A stretch of 64,000 bases of DNA from Paenarthrobacter histidinolovorans (GCF_014647595.1 NZ_BMPM01000001.1:248001-312000); one strand, 5' to 3'. Numbered from the stretch's first letter, positions 27,409 to 36,800 are shown. The notes: generated by a model from the sequence alone, not told the origin. Translations and numbers: made by a program.

Positions 27409-30400
27409 CTAGCGTCGGACGATTGACCTCAAGAGCCTTAATGCTACCGACAGTGAGGCCATGTCGTCGGCTTCGAGGGCGTTGACCTCATCAAACATGG
27501 TCTTCGCCCTGCCCAGTTGCTCGGCGTTCAGCCCTTCCCAGGCCTTCAGCCGTTCTTCTGCAGATGCATTGGGTTCGGTTGCTTCAAGGACCGACGTGGT
27601 CATATCTGCAACGGTCGAATACAGGTCATCCCGTAGAGCCGCCCGGGCAAGTGCCTGCCAACGGTCATCGCGCGGAAGGGAGCTGATGCGTTCGAGCAAT
27701 GAGTCCACATGGAAGCGGTTGAACACCGTGTAGTAAACGTGTGCCACATGTTCCACGGTGTCGTTGCCGGTCTGGGCAATCCTGGCGATGTCCAGCAGGG
27801 CGTAGCTTTCGAAGAGCTCCGCCCACCTGCGGGCAAGGTGTTCCGGGAGATCCCAGCTCAGCGCCTTATCGAGCCAACCATTGATGCGGACCTTGTCCTC
27901 GCCGCGCAGGTAATCCAGAAGCTTGGCGCGCAAAGGTTCCATCATCGGCTTGAACGCATCCACGACGCTGGCAATCGGCTGGGACGCCATTCCCTGTCCC
28001 AGGATCCAACGGACTGCCCGGTCGAGCAGACGGCGGATGTCCAGATGGACTTCGCTCCAGTGCTCAGTGGGGAACGACGCCGGCAGCGCATTCAGCTCGG
28101 CCACCATGGGGTCGAGGTCGTATATTTCGCGCAAGGCTACAAATGCCTTGGCCACTGCGACTTCGTTGGCGGACGTTTCTTCGATGGCCCTGAACGCAAA
28201 GGTGATGCCGCCCAGGTTGATGATGTCGTTAGCCACCACGGTTGCGATGATCTCGCGCCGCAGCGGGTGGGTGTCCAGGTCGGCGTCGAACTTCTCGCGC
28301 AACTGCTTCGGGAAGTAGTTGCGGATGGTGTCCGAGAACCAGGGGTCATCAGCCAGGTTGCTTTCACGCAACGCAGTACCCAGCTCAATCTTCGCGTAAG
28401 CCGCGAGGACCGCGAGCTCCGGTGACGTCAGGCCCTGGCCCTGTTCCAATCGGGCACGAAGAGTGTCCGTGGTCGGCAACGCTTCAAGGTCTCGCTTGAG
28501 GTCGGCGGATTTCTCCAGCCAGTCCATAAGTCGTTCATAACTTGGACTCCAGTCGGCCACCCGCGTCCGGTCATTGAGCAGCAGGATGTTTTGATCGATG
28601 TTGTCCTGAAGCACAAGCCTTCCGACTTCATCGGTCATGTCGGCGAGGAAGGCGGCCCTTTCAGTTTCTTGGAGCTTGCCGGCGGCTACCATCCGGTCCA
28701 CGAAGATCTTGATGTTGACCTCGTGGTCCGAGCAATCGACGCCTGCTGAGTTGTCGATCGCATCCGTATTAAGGATGACGCCCTGCAACGCGGCTTCAAT
28801 GCGTCCGCGCTGCGTCAACCCGAGGTTTCCGCCCTCGCCGACAACCTTGACCCGCAGGTCACGCCCGTCCACACGAATGGAATCGTTGGCCTTATCGCCG
28901 ACTGCTGCGTGGGTTTCCGTGCTCGCCTTGACGTAGGTTCCGATGCCGCCGTTGTAGAGAAGGTCGGCCGGTGCCAGCAGGATTGCGCGGAGCAGTTCAG
29001 GCGGGCTGAGTTGGATTGTTCCTTCGGGCAAGCCCAAGGACTTCCGCACCTGTTCGGAGACCGGAATTGTCTTTGCCTGGCGCGCATACACACCGCCGCC
29101 CTCGCTGATGAGTGCACGGTCGTAATCGTCCCAGGAAGAACGGGGCAGCTCAAACAACCGCTGCCGCTCAGCAAAGGATGCTGCTGCATCAGGTGTGGGA
29201 TCAAGGAAGATATGGCGGTGGTCGAAGGCCGCCACCAGACGGATGTGGCGCGAAAGCAGCATGCCGTTACCAAAAACGTCACCTGACATATCGCCAACGC
29301 CAACTACAGTGAACTCTTCGGTCTGGGTGTCGAGATCAAGCTCGCTGAAGTGACGCTTGACCGACTCCCAGGCTCCGCGGGCCGTGATGCCCATGGCCTT
29401 GTGGTCGTAGCCCACCGAACCACCGGAAGCGAAGGCGTCGCCCAGCCAAAAGCCATACTCAGCCGCGAGGCCGTTTGCGGTGTCAGAGAAAGTAGCTGTG
29501 CCCTTATCGGCCGCCACCACCAGGTAGGAATCGTCGCCGTCGTGACGAACAACGTCCGACGGCGGGACGAGCCTTTCGCCGTCGGCCGAGGTCACGAGGT
29601 TGTCCGTAATATCCAGCAAGCCCCTGATGAAAGTCTTGTAGCTTTCGATACCCTCGGCCATCCACGCGGCGCGGTCCACTGCAGGGTTGGGCAGTTTCTT
29701 CGCGAAGAACCCGCCCTTGGCGCCCGTCGGGACGATAACGGCGTTCTTGACGGTCTGTGCTTTGACCAGCCCAAGAATCTCGGTCCGGAAATCCTCCCTG
29801 CGGTCCGACCAGCGGAGACCGCCGCGGGCCACCTTGCCAAAGCGCAGGTGCACCCCTTCCACGCGCGGGGAGTAAACCCAGATTTCGAACATGGGACGGG
29901 GGAAGGGCAGTCCCTCAATGGACGTCGGGTCCAGCTTGAAGCTGAGGTAGTCCTTGTTCTGGAAGTAGTTGGTTCGCAGCGTGGACTCAATGAGGTTGAT
30001 GAAGGTCCGCAGCACACGGTCGGCGTCCAGGGTGGCAACCTGCTCCACCGACTCAGCGAGGGAAGCCCGCGCTGTGTCCTGGCGTTCGTCCCGCGCATCA
30101 GCGGCCACTGAAGGATCGAACCGTGCCGAGAAGAGTTCAATGAGTCCGCGCGCAACGTCCGGGTTTCCCAGCAGGGTATCGGCGATGAAGCCGAAGGAGT
30201 TGGTGTTTCCCATTTGGCGCATGTACTTGGCGTAGGCCCTCAACACCACTACCTGACGCCAGTGCATTCCTTCGCGGAGCACCAGGCGATCGAAATTGTC
30301 TGATTCCACCGCGCCGGTGACCGCAGCACCGAAGGACTCGGCCAAAAGGCTGCCGGTGGCCAGGGGGTTTACTCCTGTGGGGTACTTAAGGCCCAGGTCG

Positions 30401-32265
30401 TAGAGGAAGAAGTCACGATGATCAGCCGTTTCGATCTCGAATGGCCGCTCGTCCAGTACTTCCAGGCCAAGGTTGTGGAAGTAGGGAAGGATCTGGCTCA
30501 GGCTCTTGGGCTCCATCAGGTAGAGCTTGACCCGGGCGTCCTCCTCCAAGGCCTCGCCCGCGCCCTCGGGAAGGTAGACGTGGACGCCGGGCTTCACGTT
30601 CCGTGTTGCTTCGCCGGCCCGCTCCGCCTGTGCACCATATTTCTCAAAGCGTTCGATGTCCTGCAGTGCGTCTTCGACCTCATAGTCCACGCGGTAGCCA
30701 GCGGGAAACGCCTCGGCCCAGAGAGCGGCCAGGGCGTCTGCGCTTTCGGAAGGGTGGTGCTCGCGAAGCACCTCCGTGATGCCCTCGCTCCAGGACCTGG
30801 AGGCCCTCATCAAGCGGTGCTCGAGTTCCTGGACGTTCACTTCCGCCAGCTCAGCGGTGCGGGGCAACCGAATCCGGAAGAACACACGGGCAAGCGCCGA
30901 TTCGGTAATCCGTGCCTCGTAGTCGATGGTCTCGGCCTGGAACGTCTCACGGAGTTCCTGCTCAATCCGGAGCCGAACGCTTGTGGTGTAGCGGTCGCGG
31001 GGCAGGTAGACAACGGCGGACATGAAGCGGCCGTAGATATCGGGCCGCAGGAACAGCTTCGTCCTGCGGCGCTCCTGCAGGCGCTGGATCCCCGTGGCAG
31101 TTGCCGCAAGATCCGCTATCTCAATCTGGAAGAGTTCGTCCCTGGGGTAGGTCTCAAGGATGCCCAGGAGGTCCTTGCCGGAGTGCGAGTCAATCGGGAA
31201 TCCGGCATTCCTCAGTACTGCGTCAACTTTGTCCCGGACGATTGGAATGCTGCGAACGGAACCGGTGTAGGCGCTGGTGGCGAACAGCCCGATGAACCGG
31301 CGTTCACCGTTGACGTTGCCTTGAGCGTCAAAGCTCTTGACGCCAATGTAATCGAGGTAGGCGGGGCGGTGGACCGTGGAGCGCGAGTTTGCCTTGGTAA
31401 TGACGAGGGCGCGCTTCTCCCTTGCCCGCTTGCGGCCCGCATCGGTCAGGTGTTGTACCTGTCGGGTGGTGTCTCCCGCGCGGAGAAGCCCCAGACCACT
31501 GTCTTCACGAAGCTGCAGGACGTCCTCGCCGTCTTCGTCGACGAGGTCGTATTCACGGTATCCCAGGAAGGTGAAGTTGCCGTTGTCCAGCCACCGCAGA
31601 AGGTCCTGCGCCTGCCGTAGCTCAGCAACTTGTTCAGGATGGGATACTCCCCCGAGCGCTTCGGCCAGTTCCAGCGCCTTGCTGCGCATTTTCGGCCAGT
31701 CCTCGACGGCGGCCCGCACGTCGCCCAGGACGCGATGCAGGCCTTCGATGAGTTGCTCGCGGGCATCATCGCTGACTCGGTCAATTTCGACGGCGATCCA
31801 CGACTCCATGTGCGAGGCGTTGTCACCATCACCGAGAAGGTGGGCGATGCTGGGCAGCGCAGCGGTGTCGCCACTGGAAATACCCACAGTGGATGGAACC
31901 CGCGAAACGCTCCCCATTTCGCCGGAAACCCGGTCACGGGTCACCACGAACAATGGGTGCATGACCATACGGATGGCGCAGTTTTGGCGGACGAGCTCTG
32001 CATTCACGGAGTCGACGAGGAAAGGCATGTCATCCGTGACGATATAAACAACGTTACGGTCCGATTCGCTGCCGATTTCCACCACGGCGTTTCCCGGGCG
32101 GCGCGACTGGGCGACCGCCTTGTGCTTGGTGGCCCGGGAGATCAACAGTTCCGGGGAATATGCCTGTGCATCCTCCTCCGCGAGGTGCTCGTAGTAGTCA
32201 CCGAAGAATCCTTCACGGACAACTGTTGCATCGGACCGATCCTCCACGCTGGATCCTGACGACAT
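27409..32265 (-). CDS. gdh: NAD-dependent glutamate dehydrogenase, large (180-kDa) type
   Basis: The 1618-residue enzyme oxidises glutamate to 2-oxoglutarate and ammonia with NAD. It matches the long bacterial class (1550-1650 residues) with a large N-terminal region containing ACT-like segments. The central catalytic domain carries GGLRWSDRREDFRTE and PTGAKGGFF with the substrate lysine. The Rossmann region contains VGVGDMSGDVFGNG, and a long helical C-terminus follows. I start at ATG 32265 because GGAGG lies nine bases upstream; TTG 32271 is too close to that site. In mycobacteria this class is inhibited by phosphorylated GarA; nothing here shows the regulation. A 57-base gap separates it from the CpaE-like gene upstream. 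Confidence 0.95.
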   Translation of the reverse strand: MSSGSSVEDRSDATVVREGFFGDYYEHLAEEDAQAYSPELLISRATKHKAVAQSRRPGNAVVEIGSESDRNVVYIVTDDMPFLVDSVNAELVRQNCAIRMVMHPLFVVTRDRVSGEMGSVSRVPSTVGISSGDTAALPSIAHLLGDGDNASHMESWIAVEIDRVSDDAREQLIEGLHRVLGDVRAAVEDWPKMRSKALELAEALGGVSHPEQVAELRQAQDLLRWLDNGNFTFLGYREYDLVDEDGEDVLQLREDSGLGLLRAGDTTRQVQHLTDAGRKRAREKRALVITKANSRSTVHRPAYLDYIGVKSFDAQGNVNGERRFIGLFATSAYTGSVRSIPIVRDKVDAVLRNAGFPIDSHSGKDLLGILETYPRDELFQIEIADLAATATGIQRLQERRRTKLFLRPDIYGRFMSAVVYLPRDRYTTSVRLRIEQELRETFQAETIDYEARITESALARVFFRIRLPRTAELAEVNVQELEHRLMRASRSWSEGITEVLREHHPSESADALAALWAEAFPAGYRVDYEVEDALQDIERFEKYGAQAERAGEATRNVKPGVHVYLPEGAGEALEEDARVKLYLMEPKSLSQILPYFHNLGLEVLDERPFEIETADHRDFFLYDLGLKYPTGVNPLATGSLLAESFGAAVTGAVESDNFDRLVLREGMHWRQVVVLRAYAKYMRQMGNTNSFGFIADTLLGNPDVARGLIELFSARFDPSVAADARDERQDTARASLAESVEQVATLDADRVLRTFINLIESTLRTNYFQNKDYLSFKLDPTSIEGLPFPRPMFEIWVYSPRVEGVHLRFGKVARGGLRWSDRREDFRTEILGLVKAQTVKNAVIVPTGAKGGFFAKKLPNPAVDRAAWMAEGIESYKTFIRGLLDITDNLVTSADGERLVPPSDVVRHDGDDSYLVVAADKGTATFSDTANGLAAEYGFWLGDAFASGGSVGYDHKAMGITARGAWESVKRHFSELDLDTQTEEFTVVGVGDMSGDVFGNGMLLSRHIRLVAAFDHRHIFLDPTPDAAASFAERQRLFELPRSSWDDYDRALISEGGGVYARQAKTIPVSEQVRKSLGLPEGTIQLSPPELLRAILLAPADLLYNGGIGTYVKASTETHAAVGDKANDSIRVDGRDLRVKVVGEGGNLGLTQRGRIEAALQGVILNTDAIDNSAGVDCSDHEVNIKIFVDRMVAAGKLQETERAAFLADMTDEVGRLVLQDNIDQNILLLNDRTRVADWSPSYERLMDWLEKSADLKRDLEALPTTDTLRARLEQGQGLTSPELAVLAAYAKIELGTALRESNLADDPWFSDTIRNYFPKQLREKFDADLDTHPLRREIIATVVANDIINLGGITFAFRAIEETSANEVAVAKAFVALREIYDLDPMVAELNALPASFPTEHWSEVHLDIRRLLDRAVRWILGQGMASQPIASVVDAFKPMMEPLRAKLLDYLRGEDKVRINGWLDKALSWDLPEHLARRWAELFESYALLDIARIAQTGNDTVEHVAHVYYTVFNRFHVDSLLERISSLPRDDRWQALARAALRDDLYSTVADMTTSVLEATEPNASAEERLKAWEGLNAEQLGRAKTMFDEVNALEADDMASLSVALRLLRSIVRR

Positions 32266-32322
32266 CGACAAACGCCTCCATCACAAGTTTATTGCTGCGA
32301 CTCTGCAGCCCACATGCCGAGC

Positions 32323-33633
32323 CTAGCGCTTAAGGCGCTTCGCGGCTCTGGTACTTCGTCCAAAGGATTTGCGCTTTTGCTGGACAGGAGCACATACGAG
32401 GCTCGCAATGGCCAGCCTAAGGTCTGAATCCGCTGCACATTCCAAAAGCACGGATCCTGTGAGCAACGCGGTATCGCAAGCGACCGGATCCGAGGGGAGG
32501 TAAGCGTCGATGCCCGTACCGGGACCGTATCGGTTCCAGGCATCCTCCAGTTGCTGGCGAGGGGCATGTCCCACTGCTGATCGCTTCACCTTGTTCAGCA
32601 CAACTCGTGGAGACACTTGCGGAATCGCCACGGCCAACTCAGCCAAACCCCGCACCAACCGTGGCACGCCAATGGCATCCGCCGACCCCACGGCGAAAAC
32701 AACATCGGCCAGTTCCAGGCTGCGAAGGGTTGCTGCGTTGCGCCTGGGAGCCAAAGTATCGAAGCTAAGTTCCTCGTCGGATTCAAGGCAAAAGCCCGCG
32801 TCGACCACCACGATGTCGGCCAGCTGCCTGGCTCTCTCCAAAACCCGGGTCAGAGCCCCGGCCCTTAGTTCGGTCCAACGATCCGCCCGTGTGGTCCCGG
32901 TCAAGACGCGAAAAGAACCAGCCTTGGTGAAGACGCGGCTGGCGGTACCTTCCAGAGCATTGGCATCGAGCAGGCCCTGGTCGGCGAGTCGGCACGCTTG
33001 GGCCAAACCAGCCGACTCGTCCAGCAGACCCAGCATCGCCGACACACTGGCCCCATAGCTGTCCGCGTCCACGAGGATGACCGACTGGCCGTCTGCAGCC
33101 AACTCCGCCGCCATGTTTACAGCAAGCAAAGTCCTGCCCGGAGCCCCTGTTGGTCCCCACACTGCGAAGATGCGCCCCTTCCCACTGGCCTCTTCTTCAT
33201 TCCCGACCGGCAGCGGCAGCACGAGAGGTTCGACACCCGGATCCGCGAACCCTCCGCCGAAACCGCTGTCGGCCCGACCATAGTGGCTGGCACGTGCCAC
33301 TGCCTGGGAAATCTCGTCAGCGAGTGCTTGGGGTTCAATATCCAAAGATGCGGCGACTACTCCGATGGAGCGAAGCCGGGTGGCTTCCTCCAAGCTATCG
33401 GTCAGGGCCACGATAGAGACGCCGACTGCCGCAAGCCTGTCCACCAACGTCGTGGTGAGTTCCCCGCAACCTTCACCAACTATGGCCGCCAGCGCCAAGC
33501 CGCTTTGACAGGCAGCCATCAGTTCAGCGAGTTCAGAACAGCGACGAACAACCGTCACGGGGCCGTGCAGGCGCTCGAGCCCTTCGACAACGGCTTCCTG
33601 GGCGGCGCCAACGGTAACGACGGGAATACTCAT
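32323..33633 (-). CDS. CpaE/MinD-like P-loop ATPase
   Basis: The product (436 residues from ATG 33633) has an N-terminal receiver-like domain without obvious phosphorylation function (SIPVVTVGAAQEAVVEGLERL), a linker, and a MinD/ParA-type ATPase domain. The ATPase has a deviant Walker A, WGPTGAPGRTLLAVNMA, and IVVVDAGFC as Walker B. This layout is that of CpaE, which places Flp/Tad pilus machinery at the cell pole. The Walker motif has Arg where the usual K/S pair stands (GAPGRT), a feature of some CpaE proteins. Its ATG overlaps the stop of the SAF gene (ATGA). No CpaF, TadB/C or pilin genes are nearby. Confidence 0.78.
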   Translation of the reverse strand: MSIPVVTVGAAQEAVVEGLERLHGPVTVVRRCSELAELMAACQSGLALAAIVGEGCGELTTTLVDRLAAVGVSIVALTDSLEEATRLRSIGVVAASLDIEPQALADEISQAVARASHYGRADSGFGGGFADPGVEPLVLPLPVGNEEEASGKGRIFAVWGPTGAPGRTLLAVNMAAELAADGQSVILVDADSYGASVSAMLGLLDESAGLAQACRLADQGLLDANALEGTASRVFTKAGSFRVLTGTTRADRWTELRAGALTRVLERARQLADIVVVDAGFCLESDEELSFDTLAPRRNAATLRSLELADVVFAVGSADAIGVPRLVRGLAELAVAIPQVSPRVVLNKVKRSAVGHAPRQQLEDAWNRYGPGTGIDAYLPSDPVACDTALLTGSVLLECAADSDLRLAIASLVCAPVQQKRKSFGRSTRAAKRLKR

Positions 33634-34274
33634 AGGACCCGGCCCGCCGGGTTCCAAACCACGGAAACTTTGGCTTTGTTGGCCTGGGCACCGAGCAGTT
33701 TCGGCATTAGCTGGTCCGTGACCAGCACGAGCACCGTGGTGGTCTTTGACGCACCCAATGTGGCAGAGCCAGGAACGATCCGGGCAATCTCAGCGCCTGG
33801 TAGCAGAAGTTGCGGTTCATCATAGGCTGCACCCGATCCAGGCATGGCCACCCAGACATCCACCCGCGACCCGGCTCCCGCCTGGTCCGGCAACTCCCCG
33901 TCCATGGCGATGGCCACAGGCTTTCTGTCCAGCGCGTCAGCCGTGCCGAGGCTTTCACGGGGCAGCAGCTGGTTCTTGGCCACCCGCTGCAGGGCGACCT
34001 TCCCGGCGTCCAGGCCATCCTGAACCGTGATGTAGCCTTCTTCAACCTCATCCAAACGGACCTTGACGACGGAAAGGTCATCAGTGGTTACCGCCTGGCC
34101 GACAGCGATTTCTTCCCGGGCGGCGTAAACCTGCGTCGTTTTGTCAGCACTTCCAACCAGGGCAACTACTCCCGCCACGGACAGGAGCACCAGCAGGACA
34201 CCTATCAGCAGCCGGGGATCCTTCCACGACGGCTTGCTGATTCGTGCGGCGGCAAACGTTGCACTTGGACCCAT
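33630..34274 (-). CDS. SAF-domain protein (CpaB/RcpC-like)
   Basis: The 214-residue protein has one N-terminal membrane helix (LLIGVLLVLLSVAGVVALVG) and then a SAF domain (VYAAREEIAVGQAVTTDDLSVVKV). A beta-rich C-terminal part resembling RcpC/CpaB follows. CpaB proteins stabilise the secretin or base of Tad pili in Gram-negative bacteria. In Gram-positive actinobacteria a SAF protein probably binds the cell wall outside the membrane. It is coupled to the CpaE-like gene by ATGA. It is transcribed divergently from the small HTH gene, whose start is 156 bases away. The pilus role is not supported by other genes here. Confidence 0.75.
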   Translation of the reverse strand: MGPSATFAAARISKPSWKDPRLLIGVLLVLLSVAGVVALVGSADKTTQVYAAREEIAVGQAVTTDDLSVVKVRLDEVEEGYITVQDGLDAGKVALQRVAKNQLLPRESLGTADALDRKPVAIAMDGELPDQAGAGSRVDVWVAMPGSGAAYDEPQLLLPGAEIARIVPGSATLGASKTTTVLVLVTDQLMPKLLGAQANKAKVSVVWNPAGRVL

Positions 34275-34430
34275 GGTCTACTCCCCAGGAATGTGTTGAG
34301 AGGCATGGTCGGCGGACCTGCCTCCCCATTCTTACCGGCGGTCGATATTCAACCCAAAGCCTTTGGGTCCAAATGGGCCGAAACTGTGGATAACTACACC
34401 AAACGCCGGTATGAATGGCAAAATGGAGCC

Positions 34431-34667
34431 ATGCCCCGATTCCTGACATTGGCCGATGTCGCAGAACAGCTCCAGATAAATTCACCGCAGGCGTACGCCC
34501 TCGTCCGAAGCGGAGAGCTCAAAGCAATCCAAGTGGGCGGGCGCGGACAATGGCGCATCGAAGAAACAATGCTCGAACAGTACATTCAGGACCGATACGC
34601 CGAAGCCAGCCGAATGATAGAAGAAGCCAAATCCAAGTCAGGCCAGGCGGGCGGCCGAAGCACCTAG
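34431..34667 (+). CDS. Excisionase/BldC-like helix-turn-helix protein
   Basis: The 78-residue protein has a MerR-like winged HTH of the excisionase/BldC type: FLTLADVAEQLQINSPQAYALVRSGELKAIQVGG, with GQWRIE in the wing. The basic, lysine-rich tail may extend DNA contacts. ATG 34431 has only a GGAG two bases upstream, so a slightly upstream start cannot be excluded. It is transcribed away from the SAF/CpaE-like genes and may control them. Its TAG stop is shared with the TAG of the converging 190-residue gene within one CTAG. Such proteins in streptomycetes (BldC) control developmental genes; the target here is inferred only from position. Confidence 0.75.
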   Translation: MPRFLTLADVAEQLQINSPQAYALVRSGELKAIQVGGRGQWRIEETMLEQYIQDRYAEASRMIEEAKSKSGQAGGRST

Positions 34668-35236
34668 AGCTCCGGGCCGCTGATTGAGCTGAGCGCCACG
34701 AGCGAGCCGAAAGGGACAGTGACAACACTGGCCACCTGTCCGGCCCGCCGGACTTCGCCGTCCTGCACTACAGCGACATCGAAGTGATCCCGACCCACCC
34801 GGTCGATGACACCGCTCAATTCAAGGCCCCCGTTGGCGAACGTCCCTAGATGGACAACGACTGACGCCCGGTCCCTGGCCAATGCCCTCAGTGCGGTGGC
34901 CATACCCAGCGGACGCTGGAGCCGCGGGGTGGCCTGCTGCGCCAACCGCCCCAGCCCCTGATAACTGAGGACCGAAGGGAAGGGAATCAGCCACTGCCGG
35001 ATGCCCTCGGTCAGGACCAGCCACTCACTTCCCACATGGGTAATGGCCCCGAGGAGCGTGGCACCGCCGGAGAGCACCACCTTGACCCTTGCGGCACCCA
35101 CGGCACGTAATCGATCGGCCAGTTGGATCGCCGCCAGCTCCACTCTGGCGCGTTCGGTGATCTCCGCTTCCCTCTCCAGGGCGCGTTCAGCCAAAAATTG
35201 TGCTTCCAAATCGTTGAAAAGAGAGTCCCATCTCAT
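34664..35236 (-). CDS. Conserved hypothetical protein, 190 residues
   Basis: I do not recognise a family. The first 45 residues are helical and charged (LFNDLEAQFLAERALEREAEITERARVE), probably a coiled coil. Two beta-rich segments follow, around 50-90 (VKVVLSGGATLLGAITHVGSEWLVLTEG) and 125-185 (VVVHLGTFANGGLELSGVIDRVGRDHFDVAVV), each resembling an Sm/SH3-like barrel with a VGxxxxxV turn. The duplication suggests two copies of one fold. There is no signal peptide or membrane helix. It converges on the HTH gene with a shared CTAG and is divergent from the LysM gene. The coding frame shows normal high-GC bias. Confidence 0.65.
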   Translation of the reverse strand: MRWDSLFNDLEAQFLAERALEREAEITERARVELAAIQLADRLRAVGAARVKVVLSGGATLLGAITHVGSEWLVLTEGIRQWLIPFPSVLSYQGLGRLAQQATPRLQRPLGMATALRALARDRASVVVHLGTFANGGLELSGVIDRVGRDHFDVAVVQDGEVRRAGQVASVVTVPFGSLVALSSISGPEL

Positions 35237-35387
35237 GTGGTCAGACTAGGCTGCATTACGGAACGAAAACCAATCCCCGCCCGTCCGGGCAGAACCGCGA
35301 TTGGACATGCATGCAAAAGTGTGCCAAGAATGGACCAGATTCATCAAACTGTATCTAATTGCATCAAACGAAGCTTGGGGGCTTTGA

Positions 35388-36134
35388 ATGGCACGATCCT
35401 TGCGTAGCGACACCGGACTCGCTGCGGCGATCCTGGGGCTGGGACTCCTTCTGGCCCTGACAGGCAACATCCTGTCGGGCCAGTGGCAGAGCGCCCAGCG
35501 ACATCATCAGAATTTTTCCTTTGACCTGTTGGCTGGATTTGCCGCCAGCGTTACAGGAACAGCGATAGTTGCCTGGTGGGTGCTAACCCTGGTGATGGCA
35601 TTTCTCGCCGCCCTCCTCCACAGGGTGGGCGCCAGCAAAGGCGCCACTGTCGTCTCCAAGTTCAGTCCCCCGTTCATGGTCAGGCTTGCAATAGCCGTAC
35701 TGGGCATGAACCTCTTCGGCGGTGGCCTGGCTCAGGCTAGCGTTCCACCGACGCCGGAGTGGATTCCAACCTCCTCGCACGCCAGCACAGTCCCCTCGGC
35801 CCTGTCTCCTGCGGCCACGGGTGGAGCTGACAGCAGCAACGCAACGACCACCACGCCCGATCCGAGCTGGCGCCCCCGGCCACCCGTGGTTGGTCCAGGG
35901 CTGCTCAGCCAGCCGGGATCCCGCGGTGCGGCAGGCGGAACAGGGAACGCCGTGGAGGTAAAGGCCGGGGACTCGCTTTGGTCCATAGCCGCGTCGAGGC
36001 TGGCACCGTTTTCGACTGACGTGGATATTGCGGCAGCTTGGCCAAAATGGTACGCCGCGAACCGCTCCGTTATAGGTGATAACCCGGCTGTGCTGCTTCC
36101 GGGCCAAATCCTTCAACCTCCCGGTCCTGCATAG
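35388..36134 (+). CDS. Membrane protein with C-terminal LysM domain
   Basis: The 248-residue protein has three hydrophobic segments in the first 115 residues (LAAAILGLGLLLALTG; SVTGTAIVAWWVLTLVMAFLAALL; LAIAVLGMNLFGGGLA). A Ser/Thr/Pro-rich extracellular linker of about 65 residues follows, then a LysM domain (VEVKAGDSLWSIA ... WPKWYAANRSVIGDNP ... LLPGQIL). LysM binds N-acetylglucosamine in peptidoglycan, so the protein should sit in the membrane and hold the cell wall. There is no catalytic domain. GGGG lies about six bases before ATG. Its place between the SAF/CpaE-like genes and secA suggests an envelope function. The 155 bases after it show nothing notable. Confidence 0.8.
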   Translation: MARSLRSDTGLAAAILGLGLLLALTGNILSGQWQSAQRHHQNFSFDLLAGFAASVTGTAIVAWWVLTLVMAFLAALLHRVGASKGATVVSKFSPPFMVRLAIAVLGMNLFGGGLAQASVPPTPEWIPTSSHASTVPSALSPAATGGADSSNATTTTPDPSWRPRPPVVGPGLLSQPGSRGAAGGTGNAVEVKAGDSLWSIAASRLAPFSTDVDIAAAWPKWYAANRSVIGDNPAVLLPGQILQPPGPA

Positions 36135-36289
36135 AGGCAGAAGCCTCACCCTGACTCAAAACAACAGCCGCCTACTCAGGGGCGGCACCAAGCCTCACAG
36201 CCAAACCCCAGCGTCATCCCAGCAGAAGCCACCCGAGCATAAGCGTTCCCCGCGCTTTGGCTCATGTAGTGAATGCCAGAGGTATGACC

Positions 36290-36715
36290 ATGTCCGTTGC
36301 AACAGCAAGCCGGCCCCCAATCCGCCAGGGCCCCCAACGTGCCAGCGCTTCGTCCGGCACGAGAAGAGGGGCCGACACAGACATCCGGCTGGTGGCGCGA
36401 AGTATCGCACAGGCTGCCCTTGAGGTTCTGGCAGGCACGCGTCCACTGGTCCAGTTGTCGCGTTCGCTGGACCCGGAGTGCTATTTGGCGCTTCAGCATC
36501 GAGCGGCCCTGACACGCAAACACGCTGCGCGCAGCAAGGGAAGTCCACAACCGCACCTCAGCCCGATGGTCCGTTCGGTTCGCGCTTGTTCCATCAGCGA
36601 ATCAATTTGCGAAGCCAGCATCGTGGTTGCTGAGGAGGGCCGCTGCCGGGCCGTAGCCATGCGTCTCGAGCGTACAGACGGTGTCTGGCAGGTCACTGCG
36701 TTGGAGATCGGCTGA
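36290..36715 (+). CDS. Rv3235-family (DUF6459-like) protein
   Basis: The product (141 residues from ATG 36290) has a disordered N-terminus rich in Ala, Pro and Arg. The conserved helical core is RLVARSIAQAALEVLAGTRPLVQLSRSLDPECYLAL. Its C-terminal half ends in a beta-rich segment (ASIVVAEEGRCRAVAMRLER, WQVTALEIG). This pattern is that of the actinobacterial Rv3235 family, normally encoded next to secA, as here. The function is unknown. The start is chosen because AGAGG is seven bases upstream; ATG 36284 is too close to that site. Three short direct repeats follow its stop codon. Confidence 0.7.
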   Translation: MSVATASRPPIRQGPQRASASSGTRRGADTDIRLVARSIAQAALEVLAGTRPLVQLSRSLDPECYLALQHRAALTRKHAARSKGSPQPHLSPMVRSVRACSISESICEASIVVAEEGRCRAVAMRLERTDGVWQVTALEIG

Positions 36716-36735
36716 GTCCATGGAAGTCCCGGCCG

Positions 36736-36790
36736 CAGTTCAGAAGTCCGGCAACAGTTCAGAAGTCCGGGCAGTAGTTCACAAGTCCGG
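36736..36790. repeat. Three 15-16 base direct repeats at 19-20 base spacing
   Basis: CAGTTCAGAAGTCCGG occurs at 36736 and 36755. A variant, AGTTCACAAGTCCGG, begins at 36776. A further partial copy, GGAAGTCCCGG, lies at 36722. The array sits between the Rv3235-like stop and the secA terminator. It is too short and regular to be a CRISPR array. Confidence 0.7.
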
Positions 36791-36800
36791 ATATAGCGAA

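Noticed and set aside
32323..33633. Septum-site MinD or plasmid ParA.
   Set aside because: The N-terminal receiver-like domain and the link to a SAF protein fit CpaE better, and there is no minC, minE or parB neighbour.
36736..36790. Possible CRISPR array.
   Set aside because: Units are only 15-16 bases with spacers of 3-5 bases, there are three copies, and no cas gene is near.
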